Position numbers and translations under genes: made by a program. A stretch of DNA of 64,000 nucleotides from Paramecium octaurelia (lineage: Eukaryota > Ciliophora > Oligohymenophorea > Peniculida > Parameciidae), in contig CAJJDP010000176.1 of the NCBI GenBank assembly GCA_905182995.1, positions 31,875 to 95,874 on the forward strand, written 5' to 3'. Shown here piece by piece: positions 27,366 to 38,800 of the stretch. The notes below the pieces were generated by a model, which worked only from the letters and a program-made list of their open reading frames with translations, was not told where the DNA came from and did not search any database. Positions within the stretch are counted from its first letter, which is position 1. Each line of letters opens with the position of its first letter.

Positions 27366-28244
27366 TCAAGATGAAAGATCAAAATCTTTGCTTTTTGAAA
27401 TGGACTTACCATTTTCAAATTCTGCAATGGCAACTCTTCCATCTAAAATTATCATCCCTGTTCCATGTTTTTTATCTTTAATATAAGATCCAATGTAGAT
27501 CTGTCCATTAGGCCATTCAAATTCCCCATATCCATCCATTTCATTATTCTTCCAATAGCCTAAGTATCTTCTTCCATCCTGATAGATCATCCTCCCGAAT
27601 CCACACATTGTATTATCCACAAATTCTCCAACATAATAAGTTCCATCATTCCATTAATATCTTCCAAAGCCCTCCCTTCTATTGTTGATAAGATTTCCAT
27701 GATAATTCTTTTAGCTTCGAACTTAGGGAAACTCAATTGACAACTCTTTTATCTAAATTATAGGCTTTAATAATTCGTTATAATATGTTCCGCTCAAAAT
27801 TTTATTAAAAAACCATCTTCCTTCAAATACGTCACCTCTATTCATAATTAATCTTCCAGAACCGTGGATCTAGCCAAAGGTAAAATGACCTTCAAATAAA
27901 ATCGATGTCTTTTTTGAAACCAGTTTACCAAAACCATGAGCTTTCTCATTATGAAATTGGCCATAATAAATTAAGTCGCTGTTTTATTCAAAAGGCTCTT
28001 TTACATTGAAGAACCTTTTATACATGATTTTCTCAACTGATTTCTACTGAAAATAGGCGAAGCTTTTAGACTTTTAACTTGATTTTATTCGTTCAAAGGT
28101 TGAACCTTAAACAAATACAGAGTTCAAAGAATTCTTATTTTCAGCTTGAGTTTCGAGAGTACTATCTGTAGATTGAATTTCTTTTAATGCATTTTTGAAT
28201 TCTTTTTCAAATTGGGTGAGATTCTTAAAAGGCAATTCTAACAT
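27366..28244 (-). CDS. MORN-repeat protein, downstream copy
   Basis: A single open frame of 292 residues from ATG 28244 to TGA 27366-27368. The N-terminal 100 residues are charged and Ser-rich. MORN repeats follow: YYGQFHNEKAHGFGKL, FEGHFTFGQIHGSGRL, FEGRW, then YHGNLINNRREGFGRY, YYVGEFVDNTMCGFGRM, YLGYWKNNEMDGYGEF and YIGSYIKDKKHGTGMI. MORN repeats form elongated beta meanders that bind lipids or scaffold proteins, in ciliates often near membranes and cilia. An upstream in-frame ATG at 28295 overlaps the end of the preceding MORN gene. Both could also be parts of one gene if a 37-nt intron, unusually long here, is spliced. Confidence 0.75.
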
Positions 28245-28275
28245 TTACAAATAATAATTATTGTCAAATTATAAC

Positions 28276-29165
28276 TCATTCAATTTATTTACCATCCTGC
28301 CATTTAGAAATTTTTGGTTTACTATTTAGTTACTTAAGAACCGCATCACCATGATTCAATCCATCAAGAAAATCACCAAAATAAACAACTCCACTTTTAT
28401 ACTTAAATACTCCAAAACCATTCTTTTTACTTTTTTTATAATACCCTTTATATTCTTCAGAATTTGGCCATATATAATGTCCAAATCCTTCCATCTCTCC
28501 ATTGACCCATTCTCCTTTGAATTTACTACTATCTGCAAATTCCATCACACCATATCCATTAAATTAATCATTTTGAAATTACCCTTCATATTTAGTGCCA
28601 TCCTTCCAAGTATAGACTCCTTTGCCATGTCTTTTCCCATCAAGTACCTACCCTTAGTATATAGCACCGTTAGAGAATTCCAATTTTTTTTTTTCAAGTT
28701 TTGTGTTTAATTTACATTCATCCTCAAATTCTTTAAACATACCATTATCCCCTAAAATTTTGTCAGCAAAAAACTCTCCTTACTAAATTTAACTCGAAAT
28801 ATACATAATAATCTCCGTTTTCATAAATAATCAAACCTTTTCCATGCTTAAGGCTACATGAAAATTATCCCTCATAATAATATTGTTTTTTCAAGTAATA
28901 TTTGCAATAACCGAATTTGTGTTGCTTAATCAATTTACCTTAGAACCATTCCTTTTCATTTTCGTATTTCTCTACCTTCTCATTAACACTTTTTTAGACT
29001 AAAAGTTCATCCCTCACCTTCGAAATTTGAATGGGCAAATAGAACTACAAATCTAAGCATAGGAAATTACATTTCTAATGATTACGGTCCTATTTCCTGG
29101 TGTTGTGCTTCTTTAGTTTTACAGCTGAACTGCAGATTTATTAGTTGCGACGTAAGTTTAAGCAT
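28276..29165 (-). CDS. MORN-repeat protein, upstream copy
   Basis: With introns of 31 and 22 nt removed the frame gives 278 residues from ATG 29165 to TGA 28276-28278. MORN units include FQGKLIKQHKFGYCKY, YYEGQFSCSLKHGKGL, YYQGEFF, YQGQVLDGKRHGKGVY, YEGQFQNDQFNGYGVM, FKGEWVNGEMEGFGHY, YKGYYKKSKKNGFGVF and YFGDFLDGLNHGDAV. The C-terminus KISKWQDGKQIE resembles a normal MORN-protein ending, which supports a real stop here. The next MORN gene starts 31 bp downstream on the same strand. A specific role is not evident. Confidence 0.75.
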
Positions 29166-30163
29166 GTACATTTCTATGTAACTACAACCCTGATTCACTT
29201 GGCATCGTTTTTGTATTACTGGTTTTGCTGTTTTGCTCTACTTCTTTTGATTTCATTTCAATGTTTTTATATAATTTATTTAATATCTTCAAGCTACTAT
29301 ATTTCACAATTAATACTGGGATTTGAAAATATTAAACTTAATATTGAAGTTAAAATATATATCATTGAAGTAAGTCTTTTGTTCATTAACTTCTTTTTTG
29401 GGTTTCAAAAATTCTTTATGCAAATCACTTTTAAAAACGAATTCAGATGAGAATATTAGAGATTATTAATCTTTTACTTAGCATAAGTTACTGTTCTAAT
29501 TACATGGTATTATTGAATAATATTCATAATTTACACCCCATAAGACTATCGTGAGGTTGAGATAAATAATTTTTTATTGCCAAGTGATTACCTAAGATTA
29601 TAATTACAGATACGCTTAGTTATTGGATTCTATTAATACCATTAAATTTTACCTTAGAATTCCTAATTTTTTTGTATTTCCTTGTTCTAGATAATTAATT
29701 ATTTCTGATCAGGTCAGTTATCTAGATATGATTAGAACATCTTTTGGAGATTTAGGTTACATCATCATTAGAGATATAAATTTGAAAATTAACTCAAAAA
29801 TTAATACATATACTTATGCATAATCATTAGAGTTATGTTTATTTAGTTTATTGAAGTCCATGATTATTAAATTTATAATATATTAATGGATTATTAGTTG
29901 TTACTGATATCAAATGTGTATTAATTATTATTTATACATTAATTAAAAAATTACATCTGGTTAAGTAATAAATTTTGGAAGATATTTAATTAGCACATTT
30001 TGACACAAATATTATGAAAAAAAGAAAAAAATAAATTTAATAAAATATATATAGAAATATCTAATGACCTCATAAGGATGTAGTTTTATCACCATATTTA
30101 GAAAATACTAAATTATATACATTCTAATCGAACAATACTTAAAGCTCCCTAAACAAACCAAGA
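29166..30163. other. AT-rich divergent intergenic region
   Basis: About 1 kb between the MORN gene start and the SAXO-like gene start. It contains a very hydrophobic open frame (29145-29450, plus strand) that overlaps the MORN 5' end and is probably chance. Nothing else was recognised. Confidence 0.45.
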
Positions 30164-31417
30164 ATGGTCAAATATTAAGTTTTAAGAAAATAAACAGGTT
30201 TGGGATCGAGGATCATTAGATAACCTGACTCTAGTGTAGAGGAGTAAATAATTGAAACTTGCAAGTCACTTATGCCAACAAGACCAGATAAACAATAATC
30301 AAAATAAAAAAATGGAACTTAATCTGTCTAAGAAAAACCATAAACAAGAGAGAATCTTGCATCTCGACTTAGAACTCCGAAATCAGAGAGTTTATTTAGA
30401 ATTAAGAGTCAAGAAAATTAAATTGAAGACTTTTAGCCAATCAATTAATAATTCAACTATGTGGATGAAATTCCCTTGGATCACCCAATTTGGAAATTAA
30501 TTTTGCCAGATGTTTAAAGTGTTAACATTCCTAAGCTTATCAATGACAATCCAGATTATTTCCATCATTAATTAGGTAAATCTAATGGAATAAATTTAAT
30601 TTCTAGGTTTTTGCGCTTGCTATAAATGCGAATGTGGTTAATGCAAATGTAATTTCTCTAAAAATTGTAAATTGAATTATTAATCTTCTCAAAATACTGT
30701 TTATGGCAAAGATTTCTTACATAAGCAAACTGGATATAATTCTCTTCGACCATTGAATTAAACTTATTATTCCACTCAATTTTGTAATCAAAAACCAATC
30801 GATCAGCAAAGTTCACATTAAGTAAGTTCAAAATTTAGATTTAGACATCATACAAGCAATTCAAGATTCCTGTATAAGAAATGCTTAGGCCATAATCACA
30901 AGAGCATCGAGGAGATTTCTTAGGCAATAGTAGCTACAAAGTACCTTATTCATTGAAATTTCTAGACTTAATTCAAATTCTGGGGACCACCAGAAACTGC
31001 TCATTTTAAGAGGCCAGTTCATTAAAGTGTGAGTGATTAAATACCTTTCACAGCTCAATCATTATATAAAGATTCATTTGCAAACAAACCTTATCAGAAG
31101 CCTAGCGATTCTTTAAAGATGGTTACAGAATTGTAAATTTTTATATGCTTAATTGAAGGACTCCTTTGCCTACTGGATAACCATTTGTCTCATAATCGTA
31201 GACGCAATTAGCATATTAACCATTTAGAATATAAAAAAACCCTAAATTAAATAGTGACAAAATCATAGATTATGGAAGAAGCCCTAAATATGATACTCAA
31301 TATAAAAGTCTAGTTCATACAGAATACACACCAAAAAAATAAAAATATTGTCCTGCAAAGGAATACATAGCTCATTATTAATAAAGAACATAATAAAAAT
31401 TAAAATAATAATAGTGA
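30164..31417 (+). CDS. SAXO/FAM154-like stabiliser of axonemal microtubules
   Basis: Four introns (31, 23, 25 and 26 nt) join one 382-residue frame. After a basic, Ser/Gln-rich N-terminal region of about 145 residues comes the cysteine signature CACYKCECGQCKC, the hallmark of the SAXO N-terminal microtubule-binding module, followed by repeated short units: TVYGKDFLHKQTGY, SSYKTQFKFW, PFTAQSLYKDSFANKPY, AYQPFRIQKNP and DTQYKSLVH. These resemble the Mn repeats by which SAXO proteins bind and stabilise ciliary and basal-body microtubules. Start ATG 30164 opens the frame with RKQTGLGSRIIRQPD. The N-terminal extension before the Cys module is unusual, since animal SAXO1 carries it near residue 1. 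Assignment rests on the motif pattern, not on an alignment. Confidence 0.65.
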
Positions 31418-31721
31418 AATACAATTTATCAATCTTGATGGATTCTTATATGGTATTTGTAAATTATTCGGTTATAATTTTCGTATTTCTTCATAAAATA
31501 ATTTATTTATTTACAAAAAATGTCAAAATTTTAAGATTAATTGTTAAATTCCTGAAGATTTGAACCATCTTCGATTCAGTAATAATATATTATTAAACTT
31601 TTTCCTTAAGATACGAAATAATTTAACTGATAAATGCATTTTTCAAGATCTTATGTATAATTTAATCTTTTATTAATTTTATTTCAGAATCTGATTATAA
31701 ATTAAAGTATTTACTTATTAA
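31418..31721. other. Short AT-rich spacer
   Basis: Spacer of 304 bp between two plus-strand genes. No feature seen. Confidence 0.4.
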
Positions 31722-32344
31722 ATGAAGCTAATAAAGTTTGACAAATTTGATAAGCCTTGCCTTTAATCTTAGCATGAAATCAAAATAACAACCAATCTTA
31801 TTAGAACTCCAAAATAAAGTCAATCTTAAACATTTATTACATTCAAATCATCACCTGTTAATTCAAAAAAAACTAGTGTTCATCGGCAATCAACTCATTT
31901 GATACAACACAAAAGTTAATTCTCACAATCATATAAATCATAAAATCCAATGCTGTCCTAATAAAATGCAATTTTAACAGTTTAAGAATGTATTTCCATT
32001 CTTTGTGATTTTAAATCAACCTCGCCTTTGCTATTATATAATAAAAAATTAACTTAAAAAACAAAGGAGAAAATGGATTAAATTTCTAATATTGTTGATC
32101 AAATGTTACCATAAGACAGTAGGGAAGAAATGAGAAGATCAAAAACTCTAAATCAGGAGAAAATTTAATAAATGATGAAGCTCCTCATGTAAGAAAAACA
32201 ATAAAAATATTAAGCAATAAAATCTGGTGAGAGCTTGATCAAATAGTAATAAGAATAAATTTAATCTTTAGTAAATATATATTTAATTATATTTTCTAGA
32301 AAACCAGAATATCTTTATATAGACCAAGTCATGATGATATATGA
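31722..32344 (+). CDS. Small basic Gln/Ser-rich protein of unknown function
   Basis: The frame from ATG 31722 continues for 182 codons, then a 29-nt intron (GTAAAT to CTAG) leads to a short last exon (KTRISLYRPSHDDI) and TGA 32342-32344, giving 197 residues. The N-terminal half is rich in Ser, Thr, Gln and Lys with little structure. A helical stretch follows (KMDQISNIVDQMLPQDSREEMRRS; QEKIQQMMKLLMQEKQQKYQ) that could form a coiled coil. No domain recognised. It converges on the next gene with 11 bp between stops. Confidence 0.6.
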
Positions 32345-32355
32345 ATGTAAATTAT

Positions 32356-33911
32356 TCAAATTATTGTTTCTCTTCTACTATCATAATATAATGTCTTATT
32401 TAGCATCTTACTTAATTTAGTTTTTTTCTGTTTTTAAATACCCACTTTGAATGGTGAATCTACTGATGTCGAAATTCTAGGAGTGTTTATTTTAACTGAA
32501 TTGTTTTATACTGACTGTACTTATTGATCATAAATAGATTTTCCATATTCCAAAATTCTTCGATCTAATAGGAGGATTAGATTTGTTAGCTCCTTTTCTC
32601 TGTTGTCGGATGGAATTTAAGAAGTTTCACAGAATTCTTAAATCACATCAATAATCCTTTTTAATTGATCGAAAGCTGTTTTGGATGTTTTTTCAAGAAA
32701 TGTGACTTTTGATAATAAAATAGCCACCTTATTTGGTAAATCAGATTAAATTTAATTTTTCTCCCTTTTTTATTTGATTAAATATTTACTATTGCTAAAG
32801 GAGTGCAATATTTTTAAGCATTGATTTGATAAGTTATTTCTTTTAAACTAATTCAGCAGATATTAAATCAAATTATTCATTTACACTATTTTCGAATTAA
32901 GTTTAGACAATTTCAATTTTTTAAACTTGCTCTTTCACTACTTATAATTGATCCTGAAAGCTTTATTGCCTATTTTTAAAGTAAAATAGTTCCTCCTCAA
33001 CCTTCTTGAATGCTGTATGTATCTCAAATTTAACCACTTTAGAATTATTGACTTCCAATTCTTAAAATAATTAAGCCAATGATTTTACTTTGCTTTGAAC
33101 GACTTCATTATCTAAAATAATTGCTAAGCATTTACCTTATTTCTATTCTTAAATTATATTCTTCATTTTATCAACTTCTTTCTCAAATTCATAAATTTTA
33201 TACTACTCCTTTTCAACATTTTCAATTTTTGATGTCAACTATTCATTTTATTATTTAATCATTTATCTGTTATCTCGATTAAGTTTGTGTAAGGTTTAAG
33301 AATCTTATTTAATTAAAGTATTAGCTTATTGCAATTACTAAATGGCCTATTTCATGTCGATCTGAATATCAAATCAAATAAATACAATATGTTATTCAGT
33401 GTAAAGTTTGAGAGCATATTTCGTTTGGAATTGTTGAATTTAATCTTATAATTTATTAATCCTCTCATCAGAATTAGATTTGAATTAACGAATATCGCTT
33501 TTGGTTAAATAGATATCAGATACAAAGGATTTAAAATCATTGAACTTTTCACTTTGAGTGTAGATGAGTTAGTCCAATTGTTTTTTGATTTCTTTTGTTT
33601 CACATTGTACATTACTTTCGATTAATTCTAATGATAAACATTTTTTTAAGACCTATCAGATAATTCTCTTGCTACTGTTTTTCCTTAGCAATTTTGAGCT
33701 CAACCTCTTCTAAATCCTTGTAATTTGGAAAGAATTTATTATTACTATTGACACTGATATAGATGCAACTGCTGATATACTCTTACTCTAAGCATTTTTC
33801 TAAAATCTCTCGTTGCTGATTACAATTGTAATTATGAATCTTGAAAATTTGTTAGAAAGCATCGAAAATCTCATTAAATTTCAACAGTGTTGTAATAATT
33901 ATTTCTTACAT
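32356..33911 (-). CDS. Coiled-coil protein of unknown function
   Basis: Three introns (25, 24 and 25 nt) give a 493-residue frame from ATG 33911 to TGA 32356-32358. The N-terminal 80 residues may fold on their own (TTLLKFNEIFDAFQQIF; EYISSCIYISVNSNN). The remainder is almost continuous coiled coil with many Gln, Lys and Glu (KDLEEVELKIAKEKQQQENY; RINKLQDQIQQFQTKYALK; VEKEQYKIYEFEKEVDKM). The last 60 residues are basic and Ser/Thr-rich. No known domain was recognised; a structural or cytoskeletal role is only a guess. Its start is 21 bp from the stop of the upstream PP4 gene on the same strand. Confidence 0.7.
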
Positions 33912-33932
33912 ATTTATATTAATAATAAATCA

Positions 33933-34936
33933 TCATAAGAAATAGTCTGCGATAGTTTTTTTTGAATTCGATGCTCTATCAGTTGGAGCAGCCTCAAACA
34001 ACTTATAATATTTCTTAAGGTTCTCATCCAACTCAAGAATAGAAGCAACATTGCCACATCTAAAAATTAAAATGAATTAGAACCTATAGCAGTAATTTGG
34101 AGCTGACCAAACAGTGACTAAAGAATTATCAAACATCAGTTTGAATCCTTCCATTGCTAGTTGATGTGCTCTACAAATCAAAGAAATGCCATTTCTACGA
34201 TTAAATTCCTTGACAACATCTGCTCCAAAAACAAAACCTGCCCCTCTAGCACTCTGACTCCATCCTTCAATTTCTACAACATTTAATATAACAAAAACCA
34301 TCAGGATCAGACCACATCAAGTCACACATAACACCTTCATGAGGCACTTCCTATTTTCTATTAATGATTCGAATTTCATCAATTGTTTTGATGTAGGGAC
34401 TCAATCCACCATGTACGCAGAAAATGTTGTCATTGACTACTGCTGCCAATGCCAAATAATCAAAAACTTCAGTGCAATACTTCCAAACATTCAAAGTACT
34501 GTATTTTCTCAAACATTCATCATAGAATCCATATACTTAAGTAATTTGTCTAGATTCATGATTTCCTCGAATTCTCTTATAATATTTATATTTACAATGT
34601 AATCTAATCTGGATATCTCACTTTCAAAGCCAATAGTAATAAAAAAGTCTCCACGCTATTATATCCTCTATCCACAAAATCTCCCAAGAATAAGTAGTTA
34701 GTTTCTGGAACATCTCCTCCTACCTTAAATAATTCCATTAAATCTTAAAATTATCCATGAATGTCTCCACAAATCTATATAGTAATTTATTTTACAGTCA
34801 CAGGAGCTTCAACTCTTATTACATTATCCTCATTGTTTAGTATATCCTTTGCCTTGTTACATAATATTTTGACGTCCGTTTCCTTCAGGATCTCTCCATT
34901 TTTTAGTGTTTCTATCCATTAATCAATATCTGACAT
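33933..34936 (-). CDS. PPP4C: Protein phosphatase 4 catalytic subunit (PPP4C-type)
   Basis: Removing four introns (21, 22, 25 and 24 nt) gives 303 residues, the usual PP4 size. The start [20 protein letters not shown], metal-site motifs CGDIHGQ, GDFVDRG and RGNHES, then [27 protein letters not shown] and [13 protein letters not shown] are all present. The C-terminal tail LFEAAP followed by KKTIADYFL resembles PP4 more than PP2A or PP6. The final Leu of DYFL is the methylation site in this family. The enzyme dephosphorylates Ser/Thr in complexes with regulatory subunits. The first intron (34775-34795, 21 nt) is a multiple of three without TGA, so its retention would add seven residues. Confidence 0.92.
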
Positions 34937-35834
34937 TTAATTAGAAGAAATATTTTATTTTTTTTGATTAATTATATTGTAAAGAATTTAAATAATAATT
35001 ATTTTATATATAATTTTTTTGATAATCAAATTGGGCAATTGAGAGCCCTGGAGTTGATATTGGTGATTTTTGGTTGCTATTTTAACTCTTATTTTAAGTA
35101 CTTGATCTATTTTTGCTTTATTAACCTTTCTAGTATTTCAACTTTTAATTGTAGAGAGATAAGAATTACTTAGAAAATGAGTTATAATTTCAAAAGTGAC
35201 TTATTTCGTCTAGATTTATCATTGAGAGAGAATTTTAGAGTGAGTTGAGAATAATACTAACTAAGAGATTAATATCACTTTTTCTAAAGGTATTATAATA
35301 ATAAAAAATAAATATTGATCTTTAGAAAATAGTGTTATTATTAATTATCTTTTATTGTTCTTCCATTTTCTACTATTCTGATAAGAAATTAATACTTTAA
35401 TGAAAAATTTAGAATGCTATTAAATTTGTTGTTTTTAGATGAATTTAAGTTTTTAATTACTTTCCTATAATTCAAATCTTTTTATAATTACTTGATGTTA
35501 TTATTTTGATTAAGAGAATTTGTAATAAATTACCTTATTATTTTATTTTCACCTCAATTCTTAGTTTGAATCTAATTATAGATCAAGATTATCCTTAGAA
35601 TTGATATTAAAAAGAGTTACATTAATCATGAGTTATTCTGACAGAACTTCTAATTCAACTCTCTAGGTTCCATATTAATCGATGATATCTTATCGTCTCA
35701 AAAAAATGTTAAGCTTATAATTTCAACTATTCTACTTAAATAATCAATTATATTTAAATAAGGATTCTAAGTATTGATGTCAATTAATGTAATCAAAATT
35801 ATTTAAAAAAAATATTATTTTTTAAATTTATATA
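34937..35834. other. AT-rich intergenic region
   Basis: About 0.9 kb between the 5' end of the PP4 gene and the 3' end of the VLIG gene, both minus strand. Only short or low-complexity open frames were seen (for example a hydrophobic one at 34964-35173). No RNA gene recognised. Confidence 0.45.
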
Positions 35835-38800
35835 TCATCCTTTTAGGTTATGATATTCTCTACTCACTACTTCAGCCCATGTTTTTTAAAGATCAGCTAC
35901 TTAAAACTTTTACTTTAACTCAGATTTAATTAGGCTACAATTCATTTCATTTACAATCAGTTATAATGATAAAGCATTTGCCTCTTCAGTACAGCAATGA
36001 AGGAATATTCTATTTTTTTAATGATCTGGAAGTTCTGTAAATAATTTGACTTATTCCTTTGGGTAAGCTGCTCCCCCATCAGTGTAAAATAAAACTTCAG
36101 TTCTAAATATATTTAAAATATTAACTTTTCAAATGCGTCATTTTAGTGCTGAACAATTAAATTGTATGTTTATTAAAATGCTGAACCAAAATCAGTGCCT
36201 CCACTATTAAATTGTATTTTTTTCTCCATTTCAACCAAATTGACAATTTCACAATTAATAGCAATTCTGGCAGTTGAATTAAAAATAACAACACTCACTC
36301 TAGCATTTAAATTTTTCTATATTATTGAGATGCAATTTAAACAACCATTTTTTGCAGTGTTCCAAGGACTTCCACTCATTGACCCTGAATTTTTCCAAAA
36401 AAAACTTCCTCTCATTGACCCTGAATCATCAATCATAAAAATATAATGAATTTTAGGTTATCTAATTACTTCTTCGAAGTTATTCTTAAGCACAAAATTT
36501 ATAGCTGACCTATTTAACATTTTTTTGAAATACTCACATACCATTTGTCCAGTTCCTTAATTCCATACTTTCATCATTTTTTCTTTAATTTTTTATTACT
36601 CTATTTCATCCAAACCTTTAAAAATCCAGTCATCATATGTTTTTCTTATATCTTTCCACTTTTTGGTTTCTTATGTTTCTAATGTAATGATTAGACATTC
36701 ATCATTCATCTCATCGCAAGTGAACAAAGAAGGGGTATCCTCAATTAAGACTCCATTCATCCCTTTAAATTACAAAATAAAAAATACCTCTTAATTAATG
36801 ACCATTCGAACATTTATGTTTATGGTCATTTGAATAAGATTAATCACATTTGCGTTTGCACATTGGACAAGTGTGACGACAGCCAATCATATTTAATTTT
36901 ATAGTTTATAGCTCTTAATAACCATTAAATTTTTCTAAAGATAATGTTTCTTTCTTCACTTTTTAGATATGGATACCTAACTAATTTGACAATTCTAAAG
37001 CAAAAGGTTGTAAGAGTTAAATTTATTATTCTGATTCTTAAAACTATGATTTATCAAAGATATTGACTTCTAACTTTTAATAAATATTAATTTTAAAGAT
37101 TTCCTCATGCTCCTTCGAAATCTGAAATTTATTCATTTATTATGATACACCAAGGAGACATTAGATTATCAATTCAAAAAGTTTACTTTCATAAAATTCG
37201 TCATTTTTGTTATCATTGTCATTTAGGAAAAAATACTCTTTCGATTTTATAGGAGGGTTTTATAAATCAGTATATTGTCTCAAAATTTGCACATTAGAAT
37301 TAACTTTCTCCAAAATTGCTAATAAAGATTTTCTTAATTTATTTTCATATTAATCTTTGATTTCAGCTTCTATTTTGTCAATCTCATTTTTAACATAATT
37401 TTCAATAAATTTAGTTTAATCTGTTATATATTCGACTATTTATTCATCAGTATATTTTTTTAAATTAATGTCTTCTTAATAATCCTCTAAAATAGATTTA
37501 TCTAACAGTTTTATTAGTTCTGTATTTGTCATTTTATTTTTGTTTTTGATATCTGCGCAAAAAGCGGCTTAATTCTCTCTATAAAACTGTTAAATACAGC
37601 TTCTATATAAATTACAAATAAAAGCCTCAGCCTTTAATTTACTTTATTCAGTCTTATTTTATTTTATGTCAGCAATGAATTTCAATAATTAATTTTATTT
37701 AAGACTCTCAAATTTTTTTGTACTCTCCTACACTCCTTTTCCTTTCTTAAAGCATGTAAATCGCCAAATTATTAACATGGAATAATAATATATACATCTC
37801 TCCCCCATCGCATTTAAAATTATGCCAAAATTAGCAAAAGATTTATTATAATTGATGATTTCCTACTCAATTTTAGACATAATTATTTTGATCAAACTTG
37901 TGTTTTGTTGTGAAATCTCTTCACTATCAGAATTGTCTTGTTTGTCATTTTCTTGATGAGATTTTGTCATTTCTGATTTAATTACATCATAAATTGAGAA
38001 ATACATCATTTACCAACTATTTATTTTCTCAAATTTTGAAAATCCATTTTTGTAACAATTATCTTTCTACAATTATATTTAATCTTCTTCAAACATTGCT
38101 GTTGAAAAAGATTTTATAAAATTAACTCTAAAGCTATCTTGAAAGTTATTTTCCTTCATCTATATATATTTTAAGCTGGAGTCTAATTATTAATATCTTT
38201 TCGAAAAAGGAGTTATTGTTTATTCTTTGAATATTATTATATGTTCAAAATTTTGGATAAAATCTTAAACTTCTTATTCTGTAGAAAAAGATTCTTATTT
38301 ACTATTAATTTTCAAGCCTTTATTGAATTCTATTATCTTTTTTAAATATGTATCTTTTGTTTAATCCAATAAGGTGTATTTTTATTTTTAGACTTATATG
38401 AAAGACTTTTAAAATTTTTTAAAAGCGGTTATTATTATTCATTATAATTGGCCCAACTGGTCAACATTTTCCACTATGAGGGATCTTGAATTGTTTCTAC
38501 TAACTTTTTCCTCAGTTCTTGATTGTACTCAATATTAAAAATATCTAATAAAAGCAACAAAATTTCAACCTGAGAATTGACTTTCTAATATAAACCTTAA
38601 TATGCGTTATTCTAATATTAACCTTAATATGAGGTATTCTAATATTAATCTTAATATGCGTTATTCTAATTTTAACCTTAATTTGAAGTATTCTTTTATT
38701 AAACTAAGTATGGGTTATTCTAATATTAACCTTAATATGAGGTATTCTAATATTAATATTGATGTTAATCGAAATTTTGCTATTTGTGTTTACCTTTTTA

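Noticed and set aside
28351-28710. 119-residue plus-strand open frame
   Set aside because: It lies wholly antisense to the MORN gene, whose repeats are unmistakable on the minus strand.
29145-29450. 101-residue hydrophobic plus-strand frame
   Set aside because: It overlaps the MORN gene start and is Ile/Leu/Phe-rich as expected from translated AT-rich spacer; no supporting signal.
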